Positions 22,401-34,246 of a stretch of 64,000 nucleotides of DNA are shown here, in pieces. Position 1 is the stretch's first letter; each line of letters begins with the position of its first letter. Location: contig VSDK01015859.1 of assembly GCA_009767595.1 (NCBI GenBank), forward strand, positions 224,964-288,963, given 5' to 3'. The DNA is from Symbiodinium kawagutii (Eukaryota > Sar > Dinophyceae > Suessiales > Symbiodiniaceae). Below the pieces are notes generated by a model. The model was not told the origin of the DNA and ran no database searches. It was given only the letters and a program-made list of their open reading frames with translations. A program made the translations under genes and the position numbers.

Positions 22401-23399
22401 CGAAGTCTACGTTGCACTGGGTTGCGTTGCGCAGGTTCAGACATGCAGATTTATCTACCTTCTTTGCCACCATCTCTGAACAGAAATATCAAACAGACAC
22501 ACAAGTCTTGTCTGAAACGGTGGGCATTGATTTATGAAGAACTTCATCCAGCAGGAGGTAGGTACAGTACCAAACCTGAGGAAGTAGGTGGCATCCAGAG
22601 GCACTTCTTGTACTGAAGTGGGTCCTTTCTTGAGCTCTCGATGTAGAAATGACAGCAGGGTCATACCTTTTGAGCTTCAGGTAGGAAAGTGACTAGCACG
22701 TGTGTACATGTAATTATCGTGTATATGTAATCATATGTGTATGTCTACAAGTAGCATCTCTATCTATATGCACACATTGTACATGCGAACGGGGAAAATT
22801 TCAGATCCTATCTGATGGAAGCAAACTAGGCTGTGAAGTTTAACACTGGGACCAATGGAAAACAAGAGCCACTGACACATTGCAGGGTATGGAACAGGTC
22901 TATGTCTTGTTTGCTTACCAAAAAATGTGGTACCCCCAAACCATCCGAAAATATATTGGATTTGCAAGCAATGGGATTTGCCAAGAGCAATCTACCTTGT
23001 TCAGCCTGCCAATAGCCCTGATATCAAAGTATAGTATGTATGACAATTGAAGTAGGTCGCGGGGAACCCAAAAAAGAAAACCCCAAAGAGATTCCCGAAC
23101 ACCTGGCGCAGGTGTCACTTGTTCAATGCACTTCCCATTGTTGCACCATTGACAATTGTTAACCATTATCCACCATCATTACTTTACCAACTGCTTGGCC
23201 AACACTTTTAGTGTTAATCATTACTAGTTTCGACATATGTTGATAATAACTTTTTAAGCATGGTGAAGGCCAATGAGCCAACATGAGTTTTCATTATTTT
23301 AATCCATCATGTTTGATGTTTGATTTTGCCTCCTTGACTCCTTGACTTATGTGTCCGTCACGGTCACCGGTGGTGGTACCTGCTTCCGCGACACGACAG

Positions 23400-23452
23400 G
23401 ATGAATCTTCGAATGGAACAGCTTGAGTACAGCTCGCCCACTCCTGAAAGTT
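23400..23452 (+). CDS. possible short exon
   Basis: After CGACACGACAG the frame reads MNLRMEQLEYSSPTPES. It is a small helical segment and the donor is not clear. Confidence 0.3.
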
Positions 23453-23770
23453 CCATGTCAAAATGCTGAAGGTGGCCCTCGCATTGTTGCTAATTAGATG
23501 GTGAAACATAGGGAAAGCACTGTTGAACTACAGTATGTACAAGAAAATCAGTTACACCCCAGTTGTTCAAGGAATTTTTGTCGGTTAGCTGGTTGATGGT
23601 TGGCGTTAGAGATTGTAGAAGGGTTGCGGATTGTTGATAGTCATCTTCGTTCTCATCATCCGGTTGCTGCTGCCGTAGTCCCAGTAGATATCATCATAGA
23701 TGATCTTCAGTCAAACCCGTGCAATTCCTCCCTGTGATTTTGCTGTTGGGCCCAGTGCTATTGGGCCCAG

Positions 23771-23826
23771 GTTTAAAAGTCTTTTGCTTCGCGTGGACGA
23801 CTTGGAAGTTGCTTGGCAGGGTCCAG
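23771..23826 (+). CDS. candidate 56-nt exon
   Basis: The acceptor is TGGGCCCAG and the donor GTGCAAGG after GGTCCAG. The frame reads FKSLLLRVDDLEVAWQG, helical and charged. It resembles the other Leu/Glu-rich segments of the series. Confidence 0.5.
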
Positions 23827-24524
23827 GTGCAAGGCCTGTGTTTCGTTGAAGGGGTTTACCGCTAACAACCACAACAACCGCAACCGCTGCAAAAAACCAC
23901 AACCGCAAGCACAAGCAAGAAGCCGTTGAATGACACTAGCAACAGCTGATTGAATGATGAAATCAAACATCCACCGTTAGCGAGACACACTTACCTGTTT
24001 GCTAAGAGGATATCATATCAAATTGAATTCCTCGTTAGAATGCCAGTGAAGCGCTACAACTGGTGTTCGACAGTTTGCAGTACAGGACAGCCAATCTTGA
24101 ACTCGTACCGCTGATGGAAGACATAGCTCTACAGTAGCAAGTATTGAACATTCCACGTGAGCTACATACTATAGGGTTTTTCTTAAAGTACGGAGCCAAA
24201 AAATGGCTAATTTTGTACTACCTAATGGTTAGTACTTGTATGGTTTAGGGGTGTTGTGGGGATACCCTGTTTTGAAAAACACCCATATTGAATAATCGTA
24301 TAGACCCCAGTATATACAAGTACTGACTATAGTACAATCCAGGATTAGTAAAGCATACTTTCGTCAAAGCATGGTGTGTTGGGGCTCCAAAACCCACTGG
24401 TTTTGGCTCAGGGCTTGTCACCTTCACAATCCAATGGGCTGCCAGCGGTGGCGGCGATGCCAGAGCAGTGTCATCAGAAAAGGCAATTTGTTCCCTGCCA
24501 GAATTGTCACACGGTGCTTTCTAA

Positions 24525-24655
24525 AACCATAGGGAACCCCCAAAATTATGGCTGGTTTATCGCTAACAATTGGTTATTGCTAACAATTGGTTTCTTTATT
24601 CCTAACCAGGGTTACGATTGGACGATTTGGGGGGACCCATGATTGGGTGATGCTC
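24525..24655. mobile_element. diverged family B-like element
   Basis: AAAACCATAGGGAACCCCCAAAATTATGG on the left and GATTTGGGGGGACCCATG on the right, with GCTAACAATTGG repeated inside. The ends are degraded relative to the four clear family B copies. A related stretch lies at about 25350-25515. Confidence 0.4.
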
Positions 24656-24668
24656 CAGCCAGTTGCAG

Positions 24669-24885
24669 GTGGTGAAGCCATGACTTCAGTGTCCCAGTTG
24701 CACCATGCCATAGCAGTGCTACGGTTGTACCGGTACCCCCATGAGTTTCTGCATGCCGAGCCGCTTGGCGTTGAGGCTCCAAGACGTGGCTTTGCTCGAA
24801 GAAGTGAGGCCAACGGGACCAAGATCCGTGGCACGTTGACCTCCAGTGGACCTCAAAGAGCTTGTGATTTACCGGCAAATATGGG
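24669..24885 (+). CDS. exon candidate(s), frame unresolved
   Basis: GC-rich patch after the acceptor CCAGTTGCAG. One frame reads SQLHHAIAVLRLYRYPHEF. Further on, a second frame gives RLALRLQDVALLEEV, more like the helical exons elsewhere. It may hold one or two exons. Confidence 0.4.
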
Positions 24886-25639
24886 TGATTGACAAAGGAA
24901 TAGATAGGCATGGATCTAAGATGAATATAGCTGGTGATATCTTGAGATTTGATACCAACTACCGATGGTCAATGAATGAAACGGATCCAACATTATAGCT
25001 CGATGCAATCAAGCAACTGGGATGATTGGATGCCAATTTGACCATTATATTATTTGTAGATTGTGAATACAATACTTTTTGTGTTTTGTTTCTTGAGTTT
25101 CCACTTCAGAAATCATGCTGGGCCTATGAATCTTTTTAGATTCGATCCAGTGGCACAGCCTTTATTTGTTTCAAGGTAAGCCCCGTTTCACCAGCTATAG
25201 CCATTGGGTTGTAAGCAGGGTAACTCCCAGATATGGCAGATAGAACAATAGTCAATCATTGACCGTCAATGAGCAACCATCACTTACATGGACATCCCCC
25301 TCAAATGATTAACTTTATAGAATAAGGTAACATAGTGAAATGGCCAAACATAGGGCGGTTTCCAAAGCCATAAGGAACTTCTTTAGATGGTTGGGTTATT
25401 GTTATAAATGATTAATATTCTATGGAATCCGCAGTTGTGGCTGGTTTATTGCCATGCAAGCTATTGCGAACCACGGTTACTATTGGATGAATTGGGGGTA
25501 CCCATGTATTGGGACCCCTGATTGGGTAGAAATGCTTCATATTGGATGAATTGCGAGTTTTTATGCCTTGAGAAACACGCAGAAAATGGGGTCCCACCGT
25601 GTTGGTCATTCCTGACTCGTTGATCTTTCCTGACTCCAG

Positions 25640-25736
25640 GCATTCCATGAAGCACTGCGACGGCTATCGCATCTTCAGCGATCGACAGCCGCCCGTTGGT
25701 GCTGCGACTTGGACGAAGCCGCTGAGAACATGGCAG
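25640..25736 (+). CDS. candidate 97-nt exon
   Basis: The acceptor is CCTGACTCCAG and the donor GTCTGG after GGCAG. The frame contains ALRRLSHLQRSTAARW and DLDEAAENMAG: charged and helical with Cys-Cys in the middle. The antisense ORF lacks splice signals. Confidence 0.5.
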
Positions 25737-26414
25737 GTCTGGTGCCAGGGAGCGCTTGGGAGCCAGGGACATGCCTAAGCCCTATTGAAGGGCAGGGTAG
25801 TAACTAACCAATGGGAGATAGTGGTTTATTGATAAGCTTCTCATGGTTTGCGCCCAACTGCTGATGATCAATGATGAGGCTATCCCAATTTTTGTTTCAA
25901 GAGGGGGGCGATGTGGAGCTTGATTGGTGAGATATTAGGCTCATACTGCTTGGCAGATTTGTTGTGATTCAGACGCTTCATCTTGAGATTGCATATTCGC
26001 GGAGTGGCTGATGCCACGAAAGCATGTGACCACGGCTGCACTTCAAGATCGGCATTTGGACATTTGTGAAAGACATGCACACGACAAGTTCATGGGCTGG
26101 CAATGGCAACATGATGATGAGACAGCTTTGAACACATCAAACCACCGCGCAATCAACATAGCTAAAGGCTAAATATGCATAATAGTTTTACAGTATAACT
26201 ACACATATTCGCAAGCCCACATATCAACATGGATGTTGTAGTTTTGCTTGGTTTGTCCATCCGCACCTTCAGTGGCTGGCCCTTTCATGCAATTGATCAG
26301 GAGTCGAACTGAGTCAACTTTGCTGGTTTGATTCTGACCATTATCAACATCTATCAACCACCATCAGCCATAGATAACCACTACTATTACATGTGCACAT
26401 AAGCCATCGATGAG

Positions 26415-26543
26415 CCACTCCCATGGCCCGTGGACACCCGCATACCCCCCGGTGCCAAGAACGAAACCCATGACGTGGTGATGGTCACTGTTCCGGAGCA
26501 GCAGAGAGCTCGGGAGGATCAGCGTCGGTGGTTGACTCGGCCG
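26415..26543 (+). CDS. candidate 43-codon exon
   Basis: The acceptor ends in ATCGATGAG and the donor is GTAGAAC. It is 129 nt and phase 0 at both ends. The frame contains DTRIPPGAKNETHDVVMV and PEQQRAREDQRRWLTR. One of the better candidates in the left region. Confidence 0.5.
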
Positions 26544-26884
26544 GTAGAACATGGACATGCTGATGTTTACAAATCGATAATATCTATGTCTATATGTTCA
26601 AATGCATTTGCATTTGTTTTTTTCAGAAAGGTTTTTGCATAAGGTTAGCCTTTGTTTGCTGCATGTTTTTGCTGCATGTTCTGCATTCATGTTTATTTGC
26701 ACATTGATAGCTCGGATACACAGGTATTTATATGTGTGTATACCAGACTTGTATGAAAATTACATATATTTGTGTTTGTTTTTCCTTTTTCTTCAAATGT
26801 GTATATGTGTGTATGTAAGTGCGGGTTCGTGTTTGTACATAATATTCTTTATATACATAAATTGTTTGCACGGCTACATGCAAG

Positions 26885-26999
26885 TTTTAGATATATACAT
26901 ATATATATATATATATTATTTATTTGTTTAATATTTATATATATATATATACATTTATTTTTTTGTTTAAATTCATATATATATATATATACATATGTT
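26885..26999. repeat. clustered (TA)n microsatellites
   Basis: Three TA runs separated by TTATTTATTTGTTTAA-type spacers. The ORFs across 26602-27029 are simple-sequence artefacts. Confidence 0.85.
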
Positions 27000-27271
27000 G
27001 ATTCAAACATTGTTGGCACATGCCAATAAAGTGTTGGTATAAGTGTAAATTTTGGCCAACCATACTGCTCAAAAAAGTCTAGACTTTTAGAAATTGTACC
27101 AACAAATTGCTGTTAGACACTATATCAGTGTAAGTGTTTGGTTCCAAAACGTTTTTTCTTATAGACATTGTCGCAACAGTGATACTTACTTCAGGCGACT
27201 GGGCTGCTTGACCACCCGGCACGATGATGCGATGGGCTAGAACATGTTGTTGATCATCAACCATAACTATT

Positions 27272-27354
27272 GTAGCTGTGTAGCTGTGTAGCTGTGTAGC
27301 TGTGTAGCAACAGCAGCAGGGGTGGTGTTGGTAGTGGTAGTAGTAGTAGTAGTA

Positions 27355-27400
<46 letters not shown>

Positions 27401-27480
27401 TAGTCATAGTCGTAGTAGTACTAGTCGTAGTAGTAGTCGTAGTCGTAATCGTAGTACTAGAAGGAGGAGGAGTAGTAGTA
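27272..27480. repeat. (GTAGCTGT)n then (GTA)n/(GTC)n microsatellite
   Basis: About four TAGCTGTG units (27272-27307) are followed by a long GTA/GTC/CGT triplet array to 27480. Poly-Thr and poly-Val frames on the two strands come from the triplets. Confidence 0.9.
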
Positions 27481-27540
27481 GTAGGAGCAGTCGCCGTTCG
27501 CAAGCCTCATTGATCCATGTTAGTGGTTGATTATTTGCAG

Positions 27541-27627
27541 GGTAATGATGATTGGTGGATTATGCGTCGGTGGTACCGGTCAAACCTCCGGAAGCTGCAG
27601 CGACGCCCGCAGATGGCGTTCTGGCCG
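27541..27627 (+). CDS. candidate 29-codon exon
   Basis: The acceptor is GATTATTTGCAG and the donor GTCACC. It is 87 nt and phase 0 at both ends. It reads GNDD, then WWIMRRWYRSNLRKLQR, then ends MAFWP. Trp/Arg-rich and basic. The function is not recognisable. Confidence 0.55.
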
Positions 27628-27910
27628 GTCACCGTTGGTCTTCATTCCTTGAAAAACATCATTGACCTCGTTGCAAAGGAGTATCAACTATCAACAATTC
27701 TGAAACGCACTGAGCCACAGCCATAGCCATTCAGTCACCATCCAGTGTTAGGCAATGGATACTGACCAACATGATCCAACTGATTAAGTCAAACAGCTTA
27801 TTGATCATGTCTTATTAACCAGCATTATTAACCAACTTCTTAGCCACTATGAACCACTCACCATGTCCAGTGGCTCTCCACATTGTTGCACAAAACGAAG
27901 CTGCTCGCAG

Positions 27911-27970
27911 GATGATCAATGGCTCTACCACAGGCCCTGTCGGAGCGCGATGGCCGCAGGATGAGTCATG
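27911..27970 (+). CDS. candidate 60-nt exon
   Basis: The acceptor is GCTGCTCGCAG and the canonical donor GTGAGC. The frame reads NGSTTGPVGARWPQDES. Other frames contain stops or are short. Confidence 0.45.
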
Positions 27971-28545
27971 GTGAGCAATGGCGTTTTCGTGTGGATTGAT
28001 GCTGATGGCTCTACGAACAAAAAACAATCAACAAATAGGTTGAATCAACATTGTTTACCCTGTTTGATTAGCTAAGAATTGGAACGCATACTGTAGCTCA
28101 TTTTGAAGGGAATTGATGTTGATGGCTTCATAATAGTTCATTATGACTCATATGTTTCAATGAAAACACTGTAGTAAAGATGGTGAATGCTAATCTGGCT
28201 ATATGCTTGAGCAATACTGAATTAAATGGCTAAAGTATATAGCCATATGGGCATAAAGTTTAGTTCATAATGGCATAATGGCTTCAAAATTGACGCACAA
28301 TCACGTGGGCTGCTCACAGGAACATGGCTGGGCTCATCCCTTCCTGGAGCTATTTGTTGCTCGACGAATCGATCGTGTCGGCGGACGTGAAGGAATACGG
28401 CAATGAAGACAGTGGGGTATCGAGTAGCAAGCAACAACCGAATTGCGTACAAAGATATGTGTATATGATACTTATATTTATATTCATTCTTATTTGTATA
28501 TTCATAACATGTAGTATTTTAGATATATACATTTATTGTAGATGT

Positions 28546-28548
<3 letters not shown>

Positions 28549-28583
<35 letters not shown>
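28549..28583. repeat. (TA)n microsatellite
   Basis: Uninterrupted TA run of about 17 units. Confidence 0.95.
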
Positions 28584-28589
<6 letters not shown>

Positions 28590-29269
28590 TCCATGATATA
28601 TGTCAATGTTTACACAAGCATGACTGCATGACATACATGTATGTAATAACATGTTGTGTATTCGATGATGTAAAACAAACCTCACTGAACCATTGAAAAA
28701 ACAGAAATGGTTAAACATGGGTAATTCCATCAACTGGTACCCTCCATAACCGCCCCTTCAAATTGCCAGGTTGAAAATAGGGAACCGAGAATCACTTTCA
28801 GGGAACATCACCCATTTACGATGCCTACTGTAATCAATCATAGGATCTTACAGGTAAGCACGCAAACAAAAAAATGAAACAAAGATGCCAACAGCAAATG
28901 TGTCAGCAGTAGAAAGTCACTGGCTGTTTTTCTTCTGAGTTGGCTTTCATGTGCGTTTGCAACGAGTGTTTGCTTGCTATATGTCCCAAAGAAAAAAATG
29001 GCTAGAACACACGGGCCACCAACATGGCCATAGCTTCACAATGTATGACCAACCAAGATCTCCAAGGCAAATCACAACGAAAAAATTGTCAGATCATGAT
29101 ACCTGTCGAACTGGAGCTGTCTTAGACAATCACACGTGATGCTTTTGCAAGAACTGTACTGTTAGCAAGCTGCTAACTTGATGCAATTTCAAGGCTCAAT
29201 TGTTAAGTCGCGTTCATGTCAATTGATTGATGTACTGTTCGGATTTAAAATGCTTCTGCCTTTGAGCAG

Positions 29270-29479
29270 CACGAAAGCTTGTGTTTTCCCACTCAGCGAC
29301 CGTCCATGGTTCGGTTGACCCACAATGGCTTGCTCCCGGGAGAATCTTCGATCTGTTGCCCGATTTCCAACCCAGGTTACAGGCGAGCGAGGTGGAAATC
29401 GCAAAGTACGACCTTCAGCTGCATGGAGTTGCTCGTGTGTTTGCTGGACATTGCTGGGTGGGCGCCGGCCAAGACTTGG
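29270..29479 (+). CDS. candidate exon, about 210 nt
   Basis: The acceptor CTGCCTTTGAGCAG precedes a 70-codon open frame containing HGSVDPQWLAPGRIFDLL, QASEVEIAKYDLQLHGVA and FAGHCWVGAGQDL. A GTGGCAGC donor closes it. This is the longest clean exon candidate of the left region. I do not recognise the fold. Confidence 0.55.
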
Positions 29480-29989
29480 GTGGCAGCATCAATTTTGAAT
29501 GTCCTAAGATTTTGATAAGTTGGGATAGCTTTTAACTGGCTGTGCCCAGGGGTCAAGAAACGGAGATGCTGCTCACCAGCCACCATTATGATAGTTGATC
29601 AGTATTGAGCTCGTGGGAATGTGGATAGACCAATAAACCACCCATGTTGTACGGTAAATCACTTGCTGGTCCCTTGATCTCCACCAAAGTTCCCCTGGAG
29701 AGCCTGAGGATACCCACCGGAGTCGTTGCGGTAGTTAGCAATTATTTCCTTTCTTGATTCCATGTTTGTATCAAACGGAATGGGACCCAGGCCGACTTTC
29801 TCAGAGGTGAAAAGAAAAGGTTCTCAACAATTGTTTATATACACCTTGTCCGTCTCCCAAAGTCTAAACTCCGAACGTTTGACTGGCACACCCCCTATTA
29901 TTGCTTGTTATTCCCTTGTTAATAGCCATTGTTCACCATAATAAACCAAGCATTTCTTGGGGTTTCCCCATCCCTTGAGCCATCTTCAG

Positions 29990-30079
29990 GATTGGCTCAT
30001 CAACGTGGAGTTCGATCACTTCCTTAGGACCACCAAGCTTCGTGGAAGCATCGCTAGCTACCTCTCCGTGCTTCGCAAG
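29990..30079 (+). CDS. candidate 30-codon exon
   Basis: The acceptor is CCATCTTCAG and the donor GTACCG after CAAG. It is 90 nt and phase 0 at both ends. It reads DWLINVEFDHFLRTTKL, then RGSIASYLSVLRK. A 129-aa antisense ORF overlaps, but the splice signals favour +. Confidence 0.6.
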
Positions 30080-30640
30080 GTACCGGGAGTACTTGGGACA
30101 ACACAAACCATCGTTTTTGGCAGCAGTTTTCGGGCTGATGATCAGCCCACCAGCGTGTAAGGATGGCTGATTTTCTTTCTGAATGGAAAACAAATGGGGA
30201 CTAACCATACTGTGGCAAATGCCAGTTTCTGGAATCAATGTGAAAGATTGACCAGTTTGATTTGGAATCAGTTCATGAATCAACGAGCGCGACAGCTGAT
30301 CACAGGGTATGACCAAGCGCAAAAAAAGCGTGTTCTCATCCCCATCACATCCATTGAAGGGACGTATGTACCCCTGTTACGTTTGGTTTCCATTGGTTTG
30401 CCATGGTTTCCCTATAAACATCTATAGACTAGATGGTTCTCTAGTTTTGGGGATACTGTGGGTGTATGGTGATGTCTGTCGATAGCAATTGTGCGTCAGC
30501 AATAGAGTGCGATTGACCGCACAGGTGACCTTCAAGCAGATTGGTGCTTTCATTGAGTCAACATCAAGAAGCACAACCTCCAACCATCATCAAGCATCGT
30601 CAACCACCCATCATCCTACCTTGTTCTCAAACTGCTTTAG

Positions 30641-30682
30641 CGAGGAGTGGTGGCAGTTATCTCTCGATCATGTGAAGACATG
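30641..30682 (+). CDS. candidate 14-codon exon
   Basis: The acceptor is AACTGCTTTAG and the donor GTGATC. It is 42 nt and phase 0, giving RGVVAVISRSCEDM. A different frame (EEWWQLSLDHVKT) is also open and would need another phase. Confidence 0.35.
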
Positions 30683-30858
30683 GTGATCACCAGATCTGTG
30701 AATCCCCATAGTAGTCTGATCCCGGTGATGATCATCAACGAAGTGTAACATGGATGATCATGCATGGTTGTAATATGTTGCTCAATCCTTCAAATGTTCA
30801 AATCTCTTTGATTTCATCCAGTCCCTTGCCAAGCAAGTGATGGCACATTGATGCACAG

Positions 30859-31027
30859 CAAGCTCAGAGCGGTTGGCTCAGCCTCCTTTCGGGACGCCTT
30901 GTTTCCGGGTTTGGGACTGATGTGGACCACCGCCGCATGCCAGGGTCGTCCAGAGCAGAGACAAGCAGCAGAAGGGCCTTTAATGCTGATGTTTGGCGCC
31001 TTGGTGCTGTTGGGGGATATGTCCCTG
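30859..31027 (+). CDS. candidate exon, phase 0 to 1
   Basis: The acceptor is TTGATGCACAG and the donor GTAGTC. The phase-0 frame reads QAQSGWLSLLSGRLVSGFG and ends NADVWRLGAVGGYVP. It leaves one base for the next codon, which fits the two-base entry of the exon candidate at 31103. The alternative frame (ASFRDALFPGLGLMW) is also open. Confidence 0.45.
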
Positions 31028-31102
31028 GTAGTCCTTGAAGGGTGAACTAGGGAGTACCGACCCCATTCATAACCATCGCTAGATGTAACCGTGCCTTTCC
31101 AG

Positions 31103-31190
31103 TGCCTGGAAACCATGGCTTTATGCAGCCAGTGGAGATGCGTTCACCTCTGGGGAGTGTCCAAGTGCCCGGGGCCCGTGAACACACGAA
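31103..31190 (+). CDS. candidate exon following 30859-31027
   Basis: The acceptor is GTGCCTTTCCAG. Entering with two bases gives GNHGFMQPVEMRSPLG, then SVQVPGAREHTK. Possible donors are GTGAAC (31178) and GTCAGG (31191). With the preceding exon it forms one frame-consistent splice, the best internal phase test in this region. Confidence 0.45.
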
Positions 31191-31643
31191 GTCAGGAGAT
31201 GCGTTGACCCAACTTGGATGACCTTTTTTCGGTGGTTTCTTGAAATTGGGACCCTCCAAAATTGAAGGTTAATTGATATAAATGAATACCTGCAACATCA
31301 TGGTATGCAAAATTTTAGTTGTTGGCGAGAACTACAAAAAATTTAGTTGTTGCTCCGAAAAAAGGTCGTTGAGTGAAAAAAACGCCGTTGGGTTGGTTGA
31401 GCCCACTCGCAGTTGTAACAGTGAATATTTGGGTCAGACTGAAAACGCACAAAAAAAAGTAATTGATAATTTCGGAAATATGATGTAAGCCGTGAACTTA
31501 TATTGAGGGACAAAGCGGGTCTGACCGCTACCCTTCATTGACGTGAGCAGAAAGTTCTTTTCAAGAGTGGCAAAGACCCCAGTAAGATTCACAGGTTTTG
31601 CTTTCAGCAAACCATTGACTATCAAAACTGGATCCAAAATCTC

Positions 31644-31706
31644 GGTCGGCAAAAGTCGCCGTTTGGTCGGCAAATGTCGCCGTTTGGTCGCCTAATGTCG
31701 CCGTTG
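31644..31706 (+). repeat. 21-bp tandem repeat, three units
   Basis: Units start with GGTCGGC or GGTCGCC at 31644, 31665 and 31686 and share the ATGTCGCCGTTT core. The period is exactly 21. Confidence 0.8.
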
Positions 31707-32550
31707 TTATTTTTTGACACTTTTTAGTTCAACAACAGAATCCGCTAACAAACATGTATTTGCGGCTATCCGATGCCAGTCCCGAACGTCCTCCTTATTC
31801 CAAGTGAGGAACTGGCTGCTCAGTGATTGAAACCCCTAGAATGGAGTGCTGCATATTGGTACCCTGGAATGAAACCCAAAGCCGTGCAACCTTCCTTGTT
31901 GCATAGCCTTGAACTCATTTAGTTGAGATGAATTCTACAAATGGTCAAGCTCAAAAATGATGTTGACAAGTATGTGGCCTAATACAAGGAAAAACGCCGT
32001 TGAGCCAAAAAAAGTTCAATTGTCCTGAAAAAGCAGTTTTTCTAGAAAAAGCAGAAATTTTGCATACCTGGGAAGTCCCAGGTATAGCATAAATGATTGA
32101 TATTGGATGATAACTGGGGGTACCCCGAGCTATTAAGAAACCACCATATGAAGAAGCAACCGTTTTACATTGATATTCTTGTTCCAACGATGCCTGTCTC
32201 ATTTCTCGTCTCCTGATGGATTTGATATAATTTTGTTATAATTGTTCATTGGTCCATCCGGCTACAGATCGTAGCTCTTCTGTGTTTTGCCCAGATTGCC
32301 CAGAATTTTCTCATTTCCCAATACATCAGTCAACAACATGATTATGCTGTTTGATTCAATCCATGGACATACGACACATATAGCGATTATATATACATAT
32401 CGTTTTTCTCGTTGATCCACCGTTCGGCACTCCCAAGGTGCGAATGCTTGTCCTACCAAAAATGCGAAAATGTTTGGATTGGAAATTTACAACCCCATAT
32501 ACATAGCCATGGCCAGATGGCCCTGAGGCAATGCATTTCTTTTCAACCAG

Positions 32551-32646
32551 TTGATGGTGAAAGAGATGTCGCTTGGATGCACGGAAGGGATGGCGCCTGT
32601 TGCTGGGCGAAAACCATTTGGTCAGCGGAGCTTGCTTTGTTGCTAC
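32551..32646 (+). CDS. candidate 96-nt exon
   Basis: The acceptor is TTCTTTTCAACCAG and the donor GTAAAC. Entering with two bases of a split codon gives DGERDVAWMHGRDGACC, then WAKTIWSAELALLLRKL across the donor. The phase-0 frame is also open (to 33036), so frame choice depends on the upstream exon. Confidence 0.4.
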
Positions 32647-32840
32647 GTAAACTCAAGGGGTTTAATGCAAGCACTGGGGTCAGGCATCTACCCTGAGCTA
32701 TCACGTTCAATTTGGGTTCTAGCGAGGAATCAAGGCACAGAATTGGATGTACAAACCTTGGGTTTGCAATGTAGACCCGGTTGGTACCAAGCCTTTGCCC
32801 CTGGATTTGGAGAAAGATGGTGGTTTATTAAAAGATTGCT

Positions 32841-32955
32841 ATCCATTGCTTCTAATCGCATGGGTGATCAATCCATTACTTCCAATCAGATGGATGATCA
32901 ATCCATTAATTCTGCTGTAATCAGATGGATGATCAATCCATTGCTTCGAATCATA
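32841..32955 (+). repeat. tandem ATCAATCCATT repeat, about 30 bp unit
   Basis: ATCCATT anchors at 32841, 32871, 32901 and 32936, with CTTCNAATCANATGG between. It runs straight into the left end of the family C element at 32952. Confidence 0.7.
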
Positions 32956-33072
32956 TGGCTCAGTTCACCTTGTACCCTCGGTTCTCCCATCATTAACCAA
33001 GCTTCCCAGAAAAGCTTTGCTGGTGATGCCCCATGAAAGTTGATGAACTGCTTGAACCAGCTTGCCATATGG
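32952..33072 (+). mobile_element. MITE-like element, family C copy 5
   Basis: CATATGGCTCAGTTCACC on the left, GCTTGAACCAGCTTGCCATATGG on the right, internal CCCATCATTAACCAAGC. The ends are more diverged than in copies 3 and 4. It ends 20 bp before a candidate acceptor AG. Confidence 0.6.
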
Positions 33073-33091
33073 GTGTTTCGTGGTGCTCCAG

Positions 33092-33157
33092 GCACCCACG
33101 GGTCGGCGATTCCAAGGCAGCGGCAATGGCTGAAGCTGAGCGCGACGGCACCGCCAG
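33092..33157 (+). CDS. candidate 66-nt exon
   Basis: The acceptor ends in GTGCTCCAG and the donor is GTGGGA after CGCCAG. Two frames are open: IPRQRQWLKLSATAPP, matching the phase left by the exon at 32551, and DSKAAAMAEAERDGTAR, which resembles the helical exons. The second could read on to 33270. Confidence 0.4.
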
Positions 33158-33937
33158 GTGGGAGGTGTCGGTGGGAGAGCTGGCGTCACCAGGGGTCTCC
33201 TGCCCGCGCGGGCGGTTCAAAGGCGAGCCAGGCCAAGGAGTGCCCAGGAGATCCCGTTCCCGAGAACATGTGATTACCAGTTCTCAGCCATATGATTGTC
33301 ACCATGAGATCACCATTGAACCGATACATTTGATGAGTTTCACCTAATGTAAAATGGTAAAACTCACTACTACTAGTATATTATTTGCAAAATCCCTGCA
33401 AAACCTAGTGGGCCTATGTTATCTCACCCACCTTGTCACCTTCGTGGATGTGCAGCTGGTGCTAGTTCACCATTCTTAGTTGCACCCTATAGGGTAGCTG
33501 AAAGAACCCCGAAGTGACCGTGGTTAGCTCCCAACATAGTTCACCGGCAGTAGCGATACATTTGATCATAGTTATTGCCCATAATCATCACCTCTGGATT
33601 AACTGATAGTTGCTATGGTCACCAAGAACAATATTTATCAACATCGAATCATCAACCATGTAGAGTAAAATAGCGCCACCAGCCCTGATTGATTGCAGAT
33701 GATCACCGATTAACAATGGTAACCAGGCTTTACTCATAGTTACCACTAGTATTAATCATCACTGATAAGGTTACCATCACTGCCATCACTAATAGTTACC
33801 ATCACTCATTGTTACTATAAGGGTTACTGATTAACCACTACTTCACTAGTAGTTAACAATGACAACCAGCCATCAAACCACTCATTGACAATGGTATCCG
33901 CTGCTTGACCTCTGACACCACTACTTCACTACGGCAG

Positions 33938-34048
33938 GCCCTTGCCCCCCTTNNNNNNNNNNGCCCTCCACGAGGTCATGAGGCCAGCGGCTGCCCTGAG
34001 TTCATGGAGGGTCGCTTCGAATGGCCAGCGGCGTGTTCCCAGGCCCTG
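33938..34048 (+). CDS. exon candidate spanning a gap
   Basis: The acceptor ACTACGGCAG precedes ALAPL, then ten Ns, then ALHEVMRPAAALSSWRVASN. The donor is probably GTCCAA, though the frame remains open to 34172. The length across the gap is unknown. Confidence 0.4.
33953..33962. other. assembly gap (10 N)
   Basis: Ten Ns inside a GC-rich exon-like stretch. Confidence 0.99.
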
Positions 34049-34246
34049 GTCCAACCGCTTGGGTCGTTGGATGTTCATCGTTGAACCTGGGTCGATCAAG
34101 GGATATCAACGGTTATTGGTTCGGTTGGGTGGTCGATCCATGGCTCCATGGCTTCGCAGTGGTTACTGCTAATGACAGCGGCAGCGGCCCCCTCGTGATT
34201 CGCTTGGTCCGACGCGCTTAGCGCAGATTTGGCTCGCGACTTTCCA

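Noticed and set aside
26602-27029. AT-rich ORFs of 109 and 85 residues
   Set aside because: Tyr/Ile-rich translations of TA repeats with no splice or compositional support.
27267-27513. Poly-Thr and poly-Val open frames
   Set aside because: Pure GTA/GTC triplet microsatellite.
29933-30322. 129-residue minus-strand ORF
   Set aside because: The + strand exon candidate at 29990-30079 has proper acceptor and donor and phase 0; the ORF has neither.
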